A DNA stretch of 64,000 bases from NCBI RefSeq assembly GCF_025024155.1, contig NW_026251793.1:78177-142176 (forward strand). The letters are read 5' to 3'. The notes beneath the pieces were generated by a model that worked only from the letters and a program-made list of their open reading frames with translations, searched no databases and was not told where the DNA came from. This document shows, one piece after another, positions 11,211-23,677 of the stretch; the first letter of the stretch is position 1; each line of letters opens with the position of its first letter. The position numbers and the translations under genes are program-made. Source of the stretch: Gamsiella multidivaricata. Its lineage: Eukaryota; Mortierellomycota; Mortierellomycetes; Mortierellales; Mortierellaceae.

Positions 11211-12713
11211 AATAAGTACTGTTACAGTAGTCTCTATAATCTGGTCTGGGGTTCAGGGCCGAATACTCTACTGGCTCGCTTCCTATTGTGCCTGTTCTAA
11301 CTTATTCTGCTTATATTTCCTATATTGAAGTGAGTGAATGGTAATAAATGGTCGTGGTCGTTAGACTCCATTCCTGCTTGGAGAATTGGGAAAATGAGTT
11401 ATTTCGAAAGGGAGAGGCGAATTGATTTGATTGTCTGGGCTAAATGAGCCATTGAGAACACGTTGATGCCCTACATCCCTCCTCCATTTCTGACACGCCC
11501 CCTCGACAGCCCCAACTCCCTTTAGACATGTCCAGTGTGGCTTCAGGAACTAAATGCGTCCCAGAGCAATCCTGCCGTGTCCCCCCCTACCCTTCTTCGA
11601 CACACCACTCAACCCTTCGTGCAGCCCAAATATGGTGCGATATCTACAGCAACAAAGACTCAATTGTCTGAAGCGACGACAGATCTGATGTTCGCCAAAG
11701 AATGCAGGTTGTACACCACTGAATGCAACTAAATACCTGATTGTTGCATTGCTGCATTGTTGATGATGCAGACTATTGTTTAGTACTATGTAGCATGTGT
11801 GTATGTGCTTGTGTATTGGCTCGCAGATACAGCTTGTCTGCAATCGGTGCGTGTCCCAAGGACCGATGTCAAAGAACGTGAATTGACCTCCGCGCTCTGC
11901 TAGTTTCTAGTTTCTGCAATTGTTTGTACTCCCGCCAATTTGCAGGTCTGCGCACGCTGCAGCAAACCGTGTTTACTAAATAAGCATCCTATTCAATTGT
12001 CATCACACATTTTGCCAACGGCACACAACAACCAACAAAAGAAAACAAAACTAGCAAAGGGCCATGAGAGGTCTTCGAAGAAACAATTAGAATGATCATA
12101 CATTCAAAATAGAATAAAGGTATGCCTCTTAAAGAAAAATATACGCCTAGCCTTTGATGTTATACAGCGGTCTTACCCCTGGTTGAACCAATACACTATA
12201 AGAAAAGGGCGGCAAATATTTAATTGCATACAGCTCTTTGAGTTCGTAAGCTGCAGGTTCCTCCTATGTCTGCAGCTAAACTTGGTACTGCACTCAAACT
12301 CGAATCTCCTCCTGCCCTCGCCTCTTTAGAGGCACGAATGAGCATCCTTGTAGATATCAAGGGTCAAGTAGCCATTCGACATAGTACCCTCCATACAACT
12401 GGGCGTCATCTCAATAAATTGTCATTTATTCACTCGTAATCATCTGTCCCGCCACCTCCACGAGCCCGATTGCTGTGGGACTGACGGAGGAAGGCGGACA
12501 CAGAAAAAAAAACGTGAATACGAAAAAAGATTGTTGGGGAGCACAAGGACGAAAGGCTGCAGTCATAGTTATGCTCACAGTAAGCCCATGGCGCGAATAC
12601 GGCTCACGATTCCAAGGAAACACCAAGGGTATATGCAAGATGTCGACCGTCCTTCTGTGCCTTCCACGACTAAGAAAGTAAAATGTCCCTCAATTGTTAC
12701 AAGTATAGTGCCA

Positions 12714-13127
12714 TCATGGGTGACTCAGATATGGAAGGCGCCAAGCACAATGCAAGCAACAAACAAACATAAAGTACGCGGAGATCCCTGGAGTGACCTC
12801 TGTCATGGCAGCAATAGCCGAATTTGAGTGGGTGATCTGAGTATTGTAGGTTGGGTGATGGTCATTCTCAAATGAAGCCCATTCTACTGTAGAAGCAACG
12901 GAAAGGAACACTGGAAGTGAGAGGTTCAACGGACGGTCCAGGTACGGGCACAGAGCGATTCTTTTGTGTAGCCAGGGATCAACTTTCTGAATTGCATTCT
13001 TGATTAGGTTTGGGAAGAGGCTCTCGTTGACCAAGCATGGCGACGGGACCACTACGATACTACTATCGTGCCTTTGTGGATTTGGACGGCCCACATGCAT
13101 AATCTCCCAGCGTGGACTTGGCAACAT
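12714..13127 (-). CDS. Unrecognised open frame, possibly one TM segment
   Basis: A 137-codon frame with protein-like composition (for example NESLFPNLIKNAIQKVDPWL and LPVFLSVASTVEW) and a hydrophobic Cys-containing stretch near the end (SAYFMFVCCLHCAW). No family recognised, no flanking exons that splice in phase. Chance frame or relic is as likely as a gene. Confidence 0.18.
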   Translation of the reverse strand: MLPSPRWEIMHVGRPNPQRHDSSIVVVPSPCLVNESLFPNLIKNAIQKVDPWLHKRIALCPYLDRPLNLSLPVFLSVASTVEWASFENDHHPTYNTQITHSNSAIAAMTEVTPGISAYFMFVCCLHCAWRLPYLSHP

Positions 13128-15882
13128 GCTGTCCCTGTTACACGAAGCTCAATCCGGGCCTAATCAGCGTAGAAAGAAGCACAACAGACATTTTGAAATG
13201 GCACGACCATTCTTTCCACGACCTCCCGCCAAAATAAATCGTTACAGTGTAACTGGACGATCTAAACAAAAACGCGTCAAAAACAGGAATCGAAAGACAG
13301 GAGGAACACTTTACGGGCGGGAAAAAATATCTAGAATACTTCATTGGAATGGCCTGAGCGTCTCCATTGTATTCACTAAGTCTTGTAGAGTGCCGCATCT
13401 GGTTAAATAACCATGGACCTCAAGTAGACTTACGCCCGCCAACAGCGGAACTCAAGGTCGAATTGAACAGCGAAAAGTACAGTAACTGTCTGGTTGATTT
13501 TTTTTTCTTATTGCCCTGGTTCATGCGGATTCAGCAGACGAAACATTGCACAGCTATCACTCCAGGCCCTGGGGCCACCCTGGATTGCTGTGGTGATGTA
13601 CAACAGCAAAAATAAAAATATAAAAACCGTCAATGGCTGCAGGATTACACAGCTGTGCTCCGCGGAAGAATTAAAAGGAGCACATAGGTCGTGAGCGATG
13701 GAGTACCTTGCATGGGATGGTGGGTACAGTACGGTGCCCCCAACAAGAGACCAATAGAGTTGAGTATTCCTTTTCCGACCCAGTGGACATCACATCATGG
13801 ATTCTTTCTTCGGCCGTATAGTAAAGCGCGCGACTTGTAGCAGCAGGAAAGAAGGATCGGGCGGTCAGGCAGGTTAGGATGACAAACCACCAGGACCAAG
13901 TGGCGACTTCCGTTTGGCTCTTCCTCCCCCCTTCCGGACCCCTCCCACGATGGTTTGTCAAAGGGGAGGGCTCCTCAAGGGATATTCGCGATAATAAAAC
14001 TGGCGGGAAAATACCCGCTGACGCTCTCCCAGCACGTTTATTTCAATCTCCTATCCTCCTGGCACGAAGCCTTCTTTTTCTCGCATGATTCACAAAGGTT
14101 TGGGTCATCATGTGCACTCTGTTAGACTATTGTTGTTGTCGTTGTCGTTGTTGTTGTTTACCCATCGATTGGAGACGTACCCACGTCGAAGCAACTATGC
14201 TAACCGTGTATCCGGCAGCGATAGCATGCGCAATAACTCTGACATTTCCCGCGCAATAACAACGAGCACCTTCATCGATACTGTCGACCCAACTCTTTCC
14301 TTCCGTTTGTACCCATCGTCCAAGGTGTTTTGCCTTGTTTAATGTGCTTAATTTGAATGATGCACCACAAACACGGTAAGCATGACTGACCGAACAAGTG
14401 AAAAGGCGGGAAAAAAATTTAGACAAGGGTAGCACATTACGGAAACCATAGGAATTACTAGCAGCCCAGGGTTGTCCCAGCATAATCACAGGGGTCCATT
14501 GTAATTTAGGCGCGCATTGGGAGAAGGAGGGGTGAGAACTCGAGGCTAGAACCTGGGATGGGAACTCAGGGCGACTCTTGGAAAGACTGGATTTGAGAGA
14601 CGAGCTGTGAAGTAACACCCGCACTGGCCGGCGTTGCCTTTGGTCCCGATTCATGCATTAATAACCATCGACGGCACACCAACGAACAACAACCTCTCGA
14701 TGGAAATCAGGAGCATTCTCCTTCCGTCCCTTTGCATTGCGCATTTTTCTTTTCGATCATGGATTGGAGAAGGGATAATTTTAGAGAATGCGTCTTCTCA
14801 TTTTAGAGAATGCGTCCTCTCTAGCTTGGGATGCTCGCACTAGAGCAAAAGGAAGGCGCGCCTGACTATCCTAATGCTTGCCTCCCGCGACTATTCTTGG
14901 TCTGGTGTGTGTTGACTATAGCTTCCACTGTCTCCAGTATGGCAGACATTACAGACGTGAGCCGGACATCTTCCCGCCAGTCCATTCACACCTTTTCCCA
15001 TGCATCGAATTGAATAGAACCATAAATCTGCATACATTTTTTTCCCCCTCCTTCACATATCTTGCTACTGGTACCGCATGGAGTTCCGTTTATTACAGAA
15101 AGCGTGATCCCTACTACCAATCGCTCTTCATATCCGTCTTAGGTTCAAGCATCTGTCGATGGCTCCGGACAAAGGCGTAAGGGCCAAAGAGTCGAGATAG
15201 TAGGAGATACTGTCCTGGTTGGGGCGGCTTCTTTTATGGAACTATCATTATTCGGTAGTTCCCGCGCTTTGAATGATACATAGTCGATCGGCGTCCAGCA
15301 TCTCATGGTGCTGTAGTTGTCCGATTACGGAGGCGCTTTTGACCAATCGCAACATTGCCCTGTGCATGCCTTTGGATATGCCTCCCCCTCCCTGCGCACC
15401 CCCCTCAGCGCCGTAGACACAGTACCTGTTTCCTGACTGATGATGCTTCCGGTAATTGTTTATTGCTAATGCTTTGACTCGTTCTCGGCGACTTTTTTTT
15501 TTCTTATTTTTTTTTTTTTTTCGTGTACAAACATAGGATGCCAAAACAGTGTACGCAGCTTTGTTTGTTTAACGGACACTGCGCCTGACGCAGCCAACGA
15601 TGAGTGAAGCCCGATCCCATCAAGGTGTACAATAGGCTACAGTCCAAAGAATACCCTTATTAGCTACCCCAAACGTGTACATGTTCAATAAGCATATATG
15701 TCCTATTACGAAATTCGAGGATATCCGCGGTATTCGTGTGCGTGTGCTTCGTGCTCGTACCTGAACTCGGTTCTTGTACTCTGTTCGATGTAACCGTGTA
15801 GTCTCTCGGTCCCATGCAGCTCTCTCCCCCCCTCAACGGACATGCACGTTAAATTTTTTTCCCGCCTGTTGGATCAGACTTT

Positions 15883-15917
<35 letters not shown>

Positions 15918-15920
15918 TTT
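15883..15920. repeat. (TTTA)n microsatellite
   Basis: About nine tandem TTTA/ATTT units in an otherwise non-coding stretch. Confidence 0.9.
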
Positions 15921-17983
15921 TTTCTATCAGGGAAAGGAAAACAGACAATGGCCTACCAGAAAAGGGTTAGGTTCACCGGGATGGTCCCACAAAAAAAACT
16001 TCCAGGCCAACCGCGTCATTTACCCCTCCCCCGTTGTCGGACGACCCAATCTCGGACATGCATAGAACAACATACGCACACATTCCATAATACAAAATGG
16101 ACCCGCGGCATGGAACAGGAAGAAAAAAAGTCTGGCAATGGGAAAAACAGAAAAAGTGGCGGGAAAAGAACTTTTCCTTTCTTGACTCGATAATCAGAAG
16201 AGAGGAGGGGACTGTTGGGGAGGGAGGGAGGGCGCGCAACCGCCAGGAAGATGAACCTATGGGATAGATGGCATGAAGGTTAGGCATCCTCCATACGAGT
16301 AGGCCTCACAACTGAGCTGTTGAAATCGTGCTGCAGCATAGAGCGCATAGAGCGCATAGACTAGGAGCAAATCTTCTTTTAGTAACAGAGCACTCAAGGC
16401 AGGTCCCACAAAGTGTAACACACGTCTGTACGGTACTATGAGGTATTTGACACGCGAAGAAGAGGAAAAAGAGGATGGGCGTACAGATTACTGACACGAG
16501 GCGTTGCGCGCGAATGCGAATGGCTGATTGAATCGCTGCGGAAGTAAGGCAGGGATGATCGCACCCTGCGTGATTGTCGCGCGCCTTCTCTATTCCTCAA
16601 TCTGCATCTCCTCTCTTCTGTATCGCTCTGCAGTTGAGCCATAGTCTGCGGTAGTAAATATTCAGAAACAATAGAACACAAAAACCATGCTGATGGGGGT
16701 GGGATCTAACGTGGCAGGCTCTGGCGTGATGTCCAAAAAAAAAAAAAAAAAAAAGAAGAAAAAAAAAAGAAAAGGATGCAGCAGAGCGACGCATGCAGTC
16801 TCCATGCCATGCCATGCCATCTAGCATAAGGTATTTTCAGTCGAGGACCCGAGAGTCTGTACTAGTAAAAAAAAAGCACCGAAGCGCCCTCCGATGATGT
16901 TTGTGCAATAGAACGGGAAGGCGTACAATGCCCGTCGTAATTGGGCTTGACCAGAGGAGCTCATTGAGCTTGGGCCACCGTGTGCAGAAAGGACAACTTC
17001 GTTGTACGAAAGTTTTGAGAGCCGCTATCGTAGGTCTAGTCATACGCCTCATTGCGGTACTGCACCTTTTCTTTATCGCCACTCTCTCTCTCTCTCTTTT
17101 CTTTTATTTACGCACACAACCATAATTGCAGCTGCAACCGGAATTGCGACTTGGAGATGTATGTCGCTTGAATAATCCGCAATTATTGCCATCCATGGAC
17201 TCAATCGAATTACATCCCAATTGTCCTGTAAGGGTGACTAAGAGAGCAATTTACTGCTTCTCTCTCTCTCTCTCTCTGAAAGTGATGCATCACAGGCAGG
17301 GGGAGTCGCTAGGGGACATCAGATGGACTGAAAAAGAGTATAAGCACAGTGTATAGAAATAAGGCATCTGCGATGATGTAGTCTATGTCCATCCCTTCTT
17401 TTTGAACCAAGTAACAATTGTAACGCGGTGCACAAAGGCCGCATGGCACGGCGGATTTCACGGGTCATGGTCCCACTATGGTTTGCCAACTTGCATGCAT
17501 CTCTGTTGTGCATGCCACAAGCGCTCCTCTTGCCCTACCATGTTCTTTTTTTCTTGTATCACGGTGCTCAAACAATCACTACATGTACATACTATCCATC
17601 TATTCCTCTGGGTTCTCAGCTCTTCTGCCTCTGTTCGTACGTAGAATCACGAGGGTATTTACTGGCATGCGTCCATACCCACGCGTCGGATACCTGCCCT
17701 GGTCCGCGGAGCTTGAGCTGACCAATTGCTCTGCCAAACTGGGTTAGCATCCTGAAGCTTAGCCGCCCAAACGCCCAAACTCGAGCCGCTTTATCAGTCG
17801 TATCAAGACAAACCAATCTGTTGCTGCATCTTAACACGACTTTTCCAGATCAGGACCTCTGTCTTCCTTATGAAAGACAAAATGGCCTTTGGTAGATGAA
17901 AGACGACACCCGGTTCTTGTTTCAGCAAGCAGCCTCGACACTGGGAAATATCCTCCACTTTTTTTTTTCTATTCTCCTCACTA

Positions 17984-18034
17984 ATGGCCCCTATGTTCAA
18001 GTCGCTCCTTGCTTCTCTGGCTCATTGGTCTTAA
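17984..18034 (+). pseudogene. Relic of a small secreted-protein signal exon, copy 1
   Basis: ATG opens MAPMFKSLLASLAHWS and then hits TAA. The first 12 codons are clearly related, at DNA level too (ATGGCCCCTATGTTCAAG against ATGGCGCCCATGCTCAAG), to the signal-peptide exon at 19010. After codon 13 the two diverge and this copy is stopped. It lies in the gene-poor interval and looks like a decayed duplicate. Confidence 0.4.
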
Positions 18035-19009
18035 TTTTTGAGATTGACTTTGCGGACCTTAAAGATTGCCTTGGCTCAAAGATGCCAGCGATAGTGGACT
18101 AGACTTCGGAACTGGCGATCTGATGCACAGCAGGATCACTAATGTGCCTATTGCGTCCGCGACTATTGCTCATGAGAATAATTTTTTCCATTCAACGACG
18201 TGCAGCCCGTGGTCAATGGTTTTTTTTTTTCCCTCCTCACGAGACCGTGGACGACTATTCAGATTTCTACGATGTGTATGGTTTGCTTGGGATCGTTTGG
18301 CGTTTAAGAAGCGACGGCGCAACATCAGCATGTCCAACGTCCTTAATCGCGTCCTAATTCGATTAGTCAATTAGTCCTAGTTTATTGCTCCTATCAATTG
18401 CAAAAAAAAAAAAAAAAAAAAAGTTTGAAGCGCTCTTCATAGAGTCCTTGGATAGATAGCCACTCTATCAAGGAATGGTGTGAAAGACTAAGGAGTATCT
18501 CATCCGTAGTCAAATAAAGTTGGAGAGGTTCAACAACAACATGGGCGCTTACATCTCCAGGTGGCAAAAAGCTGCAATTGAAAATTTTTTTGGGAGATGT
18601 GCAGAAAAGAGAGAGGCTGGGCATGTCTCGAAGGAAATGAATAAAAAAACAAAATTGTATCACCATGTTTGCTGGGCCACGACCGTTGCTGTCATACCTG
18701 AACGAAATGCATGTCTGTACAAGACTAACGTTGTTGGTGCCCTCATTCCATACGATCCGTGTAGAGCAGTTTTTTTTTTGTGTTGCTGCGTAATGTAGCA
18801 TGTTCTGACAGTTATTATCTCAGGAACCCAAAGGTAGACTAGCCACCAATAACACCAGTTACTGCACAGCGTCTGTCTCATAAATGGTCTATCATCCGCC
18901 TGAAGGACAATCGCAGTTTGAACTTCTTTTTTTTTTTTTCCTCGCGAGCAATCCAAGGTAGTAAAACAACGCGATTGACCTCTATCCCAGCTATTCATTC
19001 ACATTACAA

Positions 19010-19180
19010 ATGGCGCCCATGCTCAAGACCGTCTTTGCTTCATTATCCTTGGCCTTGTCAATCCTGAGCATAGCTTCGGTGCAAGTAGCTAGCGCCGTTG
19101 GTTTTAGGTTCCGAGGACGGCAGTTTTGCACCCAGCAGGACCACGAACGCACCCGTCGCGTCCATGGCGACCACTCCTGA
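19010..19180 (+). pseudogene. Small secreted-protein gene or relic, copy 2
   Basis: A 56-codon frame starting MAPMLKTVFASLSLALSILS, a clean signal peptide (h-region about 5-24, cleavage likely near VASA at 32-35), followed by VGFRFRGRQFC and a basic stretch before TGA. A possible 3' exon lies after AACGTGCAG at 19211; beyond it, the frame at 19244 reads IPYGYNSGNAAAPYFRGDEC, which resembles the Gly/Tyr/Cys style of small secreted fungal proteins, but no splice joins all parts in phase. Either a decayed gene or a secreted protein whose exons I cannot place. Confidence 0.35.
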
Positions 19181-20073
19181 GACTAACTTTCTCCCCACTT
19201 AATAACGTGCAGCGCTCTGTTAACGTTTTCGATACGAGTGTGAATGACCATTCCCTATGGTTATAATTCCGGCAACGCTGCTGCCCCTTATTTCCGAGGA
19301 GACGAATGCACATCATCGGGACATCTAAAGCAGACACTTGGCGCTCTGGATCGCGTTCTATCCGAAATTCATAGTCTATTGGTTCTCATTAGAATAATCA
19401 AACCTTCTGCTGTTCTCGCAATATAACAACCTATGGCACGAGTTCGCGTTTCATGCTGGAAAAGTAGCTTTTTGAGCTTTGTGTGTATTCGTAAAAATCG
19501 AGAAAGAGGCTGGTTGTTCTCGGCATTATAGCATCCACGGCATGTACCAATACGGGCAGGATAAATTCTCGCCTAATGGCCCTTATGCACATCGCAGTCG
19601 AGCTCGCTCCATTGGTGTGGGCTTTTTTTTTGCTGCGTTGTCCCCCACGACAAATCAGCTGCCCTGAATATCTCTCGGCTCTATTGCATATGGTAGTCTA
19701 TTGTCGGCATCTTGAGAGCAAGGTCGCGCTGTGTGCGCATTGCTTAAGTCTGCAAACAACGCTCCAGCTTTGCAAAATGACGATGCAGTGCTGCTCGATC
19801 TAGAAGAATCGGCGATTACTTTCTTTCTTTCTTTTTAAGTAGATGTGAGCCATGCAATGGGACAATTGTTGATCTCAAACGCAAAAAATGCGAGTCGTTC
19901 CACTCCCTGCGGATCGTCCTCCTTCCCTTCACATCTGTGATGCAGCGTAAAGACTAAATTCCAGACCTCGCGCAAGCGGTTCTTCCCCATCCCCCGACTT
20001 GCCACTCTGGGTGCCCCGTCGATCGCTGCGCATGGTTCGTTTGTCATTGGTGTTGCAGGGTACCATCTCTTTC

Positions 20074-20104
<31 letters not shown>

Positions 20105-21506
20105 AACGATATCTTGGACTCGTGCATTACACGTCAACCTGAACAGCGTGCTACACTTGTGTGACACAAACACGACGTTGAATGGAAAACAATCCATGAG
20201 AAAGAGTTCTCAAAAACATTCATGGAGTTGACCATGACAGGGCTTCGTGCTCCACGCTTCTCTTGTGGACACTGACCTCTATTCTCCATTCAGTCGGACG
20301 CGGTTTGGGATCCCGAACCATTCCCGACCACCATGTACTTTTGATCACTGAAGACGGAAGTACCTCGCTTACTTGGGCTCCTCAATGTTAACTGAGCACA
20401 TATCGAGATGCCCGCTTGCACTCCCGCTGTAGCGCTCCTCGGAGAAGTAAGTGGTGGAATATTTCATATCAAAGAGGGATAGATGGATGGGAGACGCAGA
20501 TGACTAGGGCAGTGCCTCTAGGCGCATTTATAATAATGCAAAGGTGCGTGGACGGAACCACGGCGTCTAAGAATCTATCGAACCCTCTCACTGCTCCTCG
20601 ATCCACTAACATTGCTATGCGACTTTGAGCAGAATCCAATAACGGGAGGGGGGGGGTTTGGTGGCGGTGGCGGTGGTGGTGGTGATCATTTACGCATCGC
20701 GCTGTTCTCCCCGACGCGCCATGGCTTTCTAATCTTCCTGATAGTGACTCCCATGCACAGGTCTCGTCTCGTCTCGCTGGCTTTGATCTTACTGGTTCTC
20801 CAGGCCTATGCGCGTCTCCATCGGTCGGTGCATTTGGTCCCTCTGATGCTACTCTTGCTCATACCTCCCAAAAAAAAAAAAAAATTGGGCTGAATACGCG
20901 TCGTTGGTTCCTTGTCTTCATAGCAAGACTTATGTCATTGTTGCAGATCTAGACATCATGAAATTTCCAGTCTGAGAGTCGTTGCCTGATATCATCATTG
21001 CTTAGTTTGCTGCACGTTTGGGGATGGAGGGTGACATAAGTAGACAGGGGGGGAGACTCTCGGTTCTTCAATGAGGAAGTGTTGGAGAAGCCCCGGTACA
21101 CCAAGAAAAAGAAAAGAAGCTTGTTCGTTATCAAAGACCCAGTTGATCTGTAGAAAGGGGGGCCTCCCGGTGCCTCCTCGCTCCCTTGCCCATGATTGGT
21201 TGAATGCGGACCAATAGAAAATTCATTCGAGTGAAACAGCCCTGTTGTGCGACCCGAAACAGCCTCAGGGTCCCAGCCTTGTCCGCAGAATGAATCGGAC
21301 ACGGAAGGGAGATCATGAAGATGTCATCCAGAACAGACGGGCCCAGACTGCGGCCGTCCCCGAAAATAGATCCATCGCCCATTCATCCATTCCCTCTTCC
21401 ACCTCTCCTTCTCCTTCAAAACTCCCACCCTGGCAGACATCTCTGAATCCGTCACTTCCCCCTCCGCCGCCTCACCTCTGCACTTCACACCCCTCCCTGC
21501 CGCCAA
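19181..21506. other. Gene-poor interval, part 2
   Basis: About 2.3 kb with no intact gene recognised. Contains an A28 tract (20074-20101), a Gly-coding GGT/GGC run near 20647-20682, and a short signal-peptide-like frame at 20753 that is only weakly supported. The last 250 bp are the upstream region of the fucosyltransferase-family gene. Confidence 0.4.
20074..20101. repeat. A28 homopolymer
   Basis: Longest pure A tract in the window; the exact length is uncertain because such tracts are error-prone in sequencing. Confidence 0.9.
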
Positions 21507-23009
21507 ATGCCCTCCTCGCCAAAGGCATTAAACCGCATCCTGGCTCTGCCTGCGAAATACCCCTTCGGAAGAAGGTGCCACAGCCACCAGCGTATCCTCT
21601 TCCTCTTCGCCCTGATCCTCCTGGTCTCGTCCGGGTCTATGCTCATCCTCCATACCACCTCCTCATCCTTTACTCGATTCGATTCCCTGGATTCCCTGTC
21701 CTGTCAAACCTCCGCATCCTATTCATCCTCCTCAGACTGCCAGACACCTGATTACAAGGGTACATACCAGAATGGCCGACCTCGAACAGCCCTCCCCCGA
21801 CCTGCAGAGAATCTAGGCATCGACAGACCGGAACAGGACTCGAAAGCAGCCGCGGACTCGTCTGAAGATACCACGCAGAGCCCACCTTTAAACTCAGGAA
21901 GCAATAACAGCGACAATGAACAGGAGATAGAAGAAGAGACGGTCGTTGCCAGGCCGTTCGAAGATACACTGGACAAACACGACACAAAGTATCTGACCTA
22001 CCTACCTTATGCCGGGATCACCAATCAGTTCTATGGCATGCTCCGCGGAATGGAGGTCGCAAAAGCCCTTGGTCGCACTTTGATTATCCCACCCATCACT
22101 GCCTCGTCCCATGACAAGTCCAAGCAGAACCAGCCGTGGTCCAAGTTCCTGGACCTGGCCAGGTTTACAGAGTTGACGGGCATCAAGATAGTGGAGTTCC
22201 ATCAACTGAGAGATGCAGAACAGGCGGAGCTCAGCGAACTCAAGTGCGGGATCACCTGTGGCTTTGGATCGAAGCGTACGATCGATTTTACTGCCAAAAG
22301 CTTTCTGAAGCAATGGAAGTTCAATGTGACACTGGAACCACTTGCTGCCGATGTCACCAAGCTGGAGATGATCACCTCTATGTTGGCGCCTCGGAAGGAT
22401 GAAAAGTACCTCTGCATATCCAACACATACAAGATCATGGTCAAGGACAAGTCCGAGTGGGAGCGATTCGGACAGCATTTGCACTTTACGGAGGAACTCG
22501 AGTCATTTGTGGAAGACTTCATGGAGGAGAATCTGGTCAAGCCGGAACCCAAGGTCGATCCCAAGACAAAGCAGGAGATCGAGCCGGAGTACGAGTACCT
22601 TGCGATCCATGTGCGACGAGGAGACTTTGCAGCGTACTGCGAGGGCAACTTCCAGGGGCCAAAGATGGTGCACTGTCTGCCATCGACAGAGCAGATTGCG
22701 GAGAGAATAGACGTGGTGCAGTCGAAGCTGAACCTGAGCATGGATTTCTCCAAGATGCTGCCAGTGTTTGTGGCGACGAACGAGAGGCGACCTGAGGAGC
22801 TGAAGAAGTTTGCAGACCTTGGATGGCGTTATCTGGATCATGAACAGATGGGTACGGCCGAGAGACTGGGTGTGTTCGGACCGATGATGGTAGACCAGGT
22901 GTTTATGGCACACGCGCAAGGTTTCGTTGGTATCCAGATGAGCACGTTTTCGAGAGTTGGTGTACTTCGTCAGCTGGACTGGCACGGGCGCCAGGCCGAG
23001 TACATGTAA
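21507..23009 (+). CDS. GDP-fucose protein O-fucosyltransferase-family enzyme
   Basis: Single-exon 500-aa type II membrane protein: basic N-terminus, signal anchor about 30-48, then a Ser/Asp/Glu-rich stem to about 160. The catalytic region starts at about 164 with YLPYAGITNQFYGMLRG, where the N-Q pair matches the GDP-sugar binding loop of POFUT-type GT-B enzymes. It carries HVRRGDF at 368-374 (the HxRRGDF motif) and MSTFSR at 478-483 near the C-terminus, the usual third motif. A Golgi or ER lumen enzyme using GDP-fucose is the best family-level call; the acceptor is unknown. The GDPase gene follows on the same strand 670 bp downstream. An upstream ATG in another frame and the absence of in-frame upstream homology support the chosen start. 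Confidence 0.8.
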   Translation: MPSSPKALNRILALPAKYPFGRRCHSHQRILFLFALILLVSSGSMLILHTTSSSFTRFDSLDSLSCQTSASYSSSSDCQTPDYKGTYQNGRPRTALPRPAENLGIDRPEQDSKAAADSSEDTTQSPPLNSGSNNSDNEQEIEEETVVARPFEDTLDKHDTKYLTYLPYAGITNQFYGMLRGMEVAKALGRTLIIPPITASSHDKSKQNQPWSKFLDLARFTELTGIKIVEFHQLRDAEQAELSELKCGITCGFGSKRTIDFTAKSFLKQWKFNVTLEPLAADVTKLEMITSMLAPRKDEKYLCISNTYKIMVKDKSEWERFGQHLHFTEELESFVEDFMEENLVKPEPKVDPKTKQEIEPEYEYLAIHVRRGDFAAYCEGNFQGPKMVHCLPSTEQIAERIDVVQSKLNLSMDFSKMLPVFVATNERRPEELKKFADLGWRYLDHEQMGTAERLGVFGPMMVDQVFMAHAQGFVGIQMSTFSRVGVLRQLDWHGRQAEYM

Positions 23010-23677
23010 ACTATGAAGGGGACGAACGCACAAAGGCGACATGGCGATACGCTCGCCCATCCACATCCGCATCCACATTCGCATCTATATCCGCATCCGC
23101 ATCCACATAGACAAATACCAATATACGAATATGCTTATAAGAAGAAAGCCGACGAGGACGATGCCGAAGTGTAGCTGTGAAGGATGGCGGAAGTCAGATA
23201 GATAATGGGTGTAGATGGCTGCTCTGGTATGAGACTGGTGTGTTCAGGGATAGGATGGGTTGAAGACACCGCCATGGGTTATTTTTATCTCCATCAGGGT
23301 TGGGCTGCAGACCAAGGTTCGCCCCCTTATCTACAACTACATTTATCTTGTTCCTGCTAAGCTTCTACTTCCCTGGTCCCTCATCATCATCCTCAAGGCC
23401 ATCCGCCATTGCTCATCAGACAGTCTGCTCATCCGTCTGCCCATCAGCCAACCAGTTGCATCTCTCCGGGGTCCAGCTGCTGAACAGGAACACCGTCGTC
23501 TTCCTCTGACACCAATCGCACTATCGGCAGTAGCAAACACCAGCAGCAGCAGCCGATTCAAAAGCGAGACCTTAGAAAGCCCTCTTCGACCTCATCTTCG
23601 CGGAGCCCTCCTCTCCGGACCAAGGCCACCATAGAGAGCCATTGAACACTATCGATCAGTCCCCTTGCTTCCACGTT
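23010..23677. other. Intergenic with CATCCG/CATCCA hexamer repeats
   Basis: Starts with a degenerate hexamer repeat (about 23050-23110, CATCCGCATCCACATTCG style) in the 3' flank of the fucosyltransferase gene. The remainder is CT-rich leader of the GDPase gene. No further gene seen. Confidence 0.6.

Larger units (their letters stand above)
11211..17980. other. Gene-poor interval, part 1
   Basis: About 6.8 kb without an identifiable gene. The longest protein-like minus-strand frames, 12714-13127 (ends in a possible TM), 13671-13961 and 14127-14654, match nothing I know and are not joined by convincing splice sites. Small repeats include a 20-bp tandem pair at about 14779-14820, (TTTA)n at 15883-15920, an AGAGCGCAT(A) pair near 16340, CATGC repeats near 16800 and (TC)n at 17085-17098 and 17261-17276. 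An A/T-rich, stop-rich composition suggests decayed sequence. Confidence 0.4.

Noticed and set aside
14127..14654. 175-aa minus-strand frame
   Set aside because: Begins in basic low-complexity and ends in a translated CAA/CAG-type repeat; no recognisable domain.
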